This document shows, piece after piece, positions 63,733 through 64,000 of a stretch of 64,000 bases of DNA. The stretch covers positions 9,242,729 to 9,306,728 of the forward strand of contig CM076666.1 of NCBI GenBank assembly GCA_038496675.1, in the 5' to 3' direction. The position numbers were made by a program, and so were the translations under genes. The notes below the pieces were generated by a model. It did not search any database. It worked only from the letters and a program-made list of their open reading frames with translations, and was not told the origin of the DNA. The stretch comes from Rachycentron canadum (Eukaryota; Chordata; Actinopteri; Carangiformes; Rachycentridae). Numbering within the stretch: position 1 is the stretch's first letter; each line of letters starts with the position of its first letter.

Positions 63733-64000
63733 GTAAGATGTTTACTCTCACTTGTGCTAGCAGTTTGCATTTGTCCCTCATCCAAGGTGAATATGAGGTA
63801 AATATAACTGCCTGTAAACATTGAACCAGCCAAATCAACAAAAATAAGAAGCAGAAAGAAGTGTCCCATTTCTTTGACAGTTAAGACACTAGTGTGACGT
63901 GAACAAGTATGAGCCTCACTAGTGTACTTGTTCCTCTGTTTTCTCTTCCCCCTCTCTCTCTCTCTCGTGAAGCAGCTGTGCACTCCGTTCCTTCACATGC

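Noticed and set aside
1..64000. Search for CRISPR arrays, phage or bacterial operons, rRNA and complete LINE or retroviral ORFs
   Set aside because: None found. The direct repeats seen are microsatellites, the 14.3-15.5 kb module array and degraded SINE/DNA repeats.

Overview
The window looks like vertebrate nuclear DNA, most likely from a ray-finned (teleost, probably percomorph-type) fish. The evidence is short GT-AG introns, dense di- and mononucleotide microsatellites, a tRNA-derived SINE of the kind common in fish, and proteins that align residue for residue with vertebrate orthologues. There are no bacterial-type operons, no CRISPR arrays and no phage-like genes.

Layout from left to right. 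(1) 1-6,500, minus strand: the 5' part of trabd2a (TIKI1, a Wnt-inactivating membrane protease). Only coding exons 1 and 2 are present; the later exons lie off the left edge. Its first exon sits beside a CpG-rich, microsatellite-rich promoter region. (2) 11,926-15,650, plus strand: an unassigned candidate transcription unit. It has a TATA box and CRE promoter, a candidate first exon, an 88-codon ORF, a 69-codon ORF followed by AATAAA, and then six or seven tandem copies of a 160-215 bp 'acceptor plus charged exon plus donor-like' module. I do not recognise the encoded sequences. This is the most unusual part of the window. (3) 15,650-31,754: a gene-poor interval holding microsatellites, a SINE, candidate conserved noncoding blocks and possibly a long hook3 3' UTR. 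(4) 31,755-51,688, minus strand: a complete hook3 gene in 23 coding exons that assemble to 717 codons (human HOOK3 has 718), plus a candidate extra 21-codon exon. (5) 54,734-57,934, minus strand: complete rnf170, six coding exons, 268 aa, with an inferred noncoding first exon near 58,960. (6) 59,678-62,073, plus strand: complete gpn3, eight exons, 285 aa. (7) 62,530 to the right edge, plus strand: the first three coding exons of arpc3.

The genes do not form one pathway. Hook3 is a dynein activating adaptor, Rnf170 an ER ubiquitin ligase acting on IP3 receptors, Gpn3 a GTPase in RNA polymerase II assembly and import, Arpc3 an Arp2/3 subunit, and Tiki1 a Wnt protease. As I recall the human map, HOOK3-RNF170 (8p11), GPN3-ARPC3 (12q24) and TRABD2A (2p11) are on three chromosomes, so the window appears to join three linkage blocks. 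All exon boundaries were read by hand from splice signals, reading phase and family similarity; no search was run.
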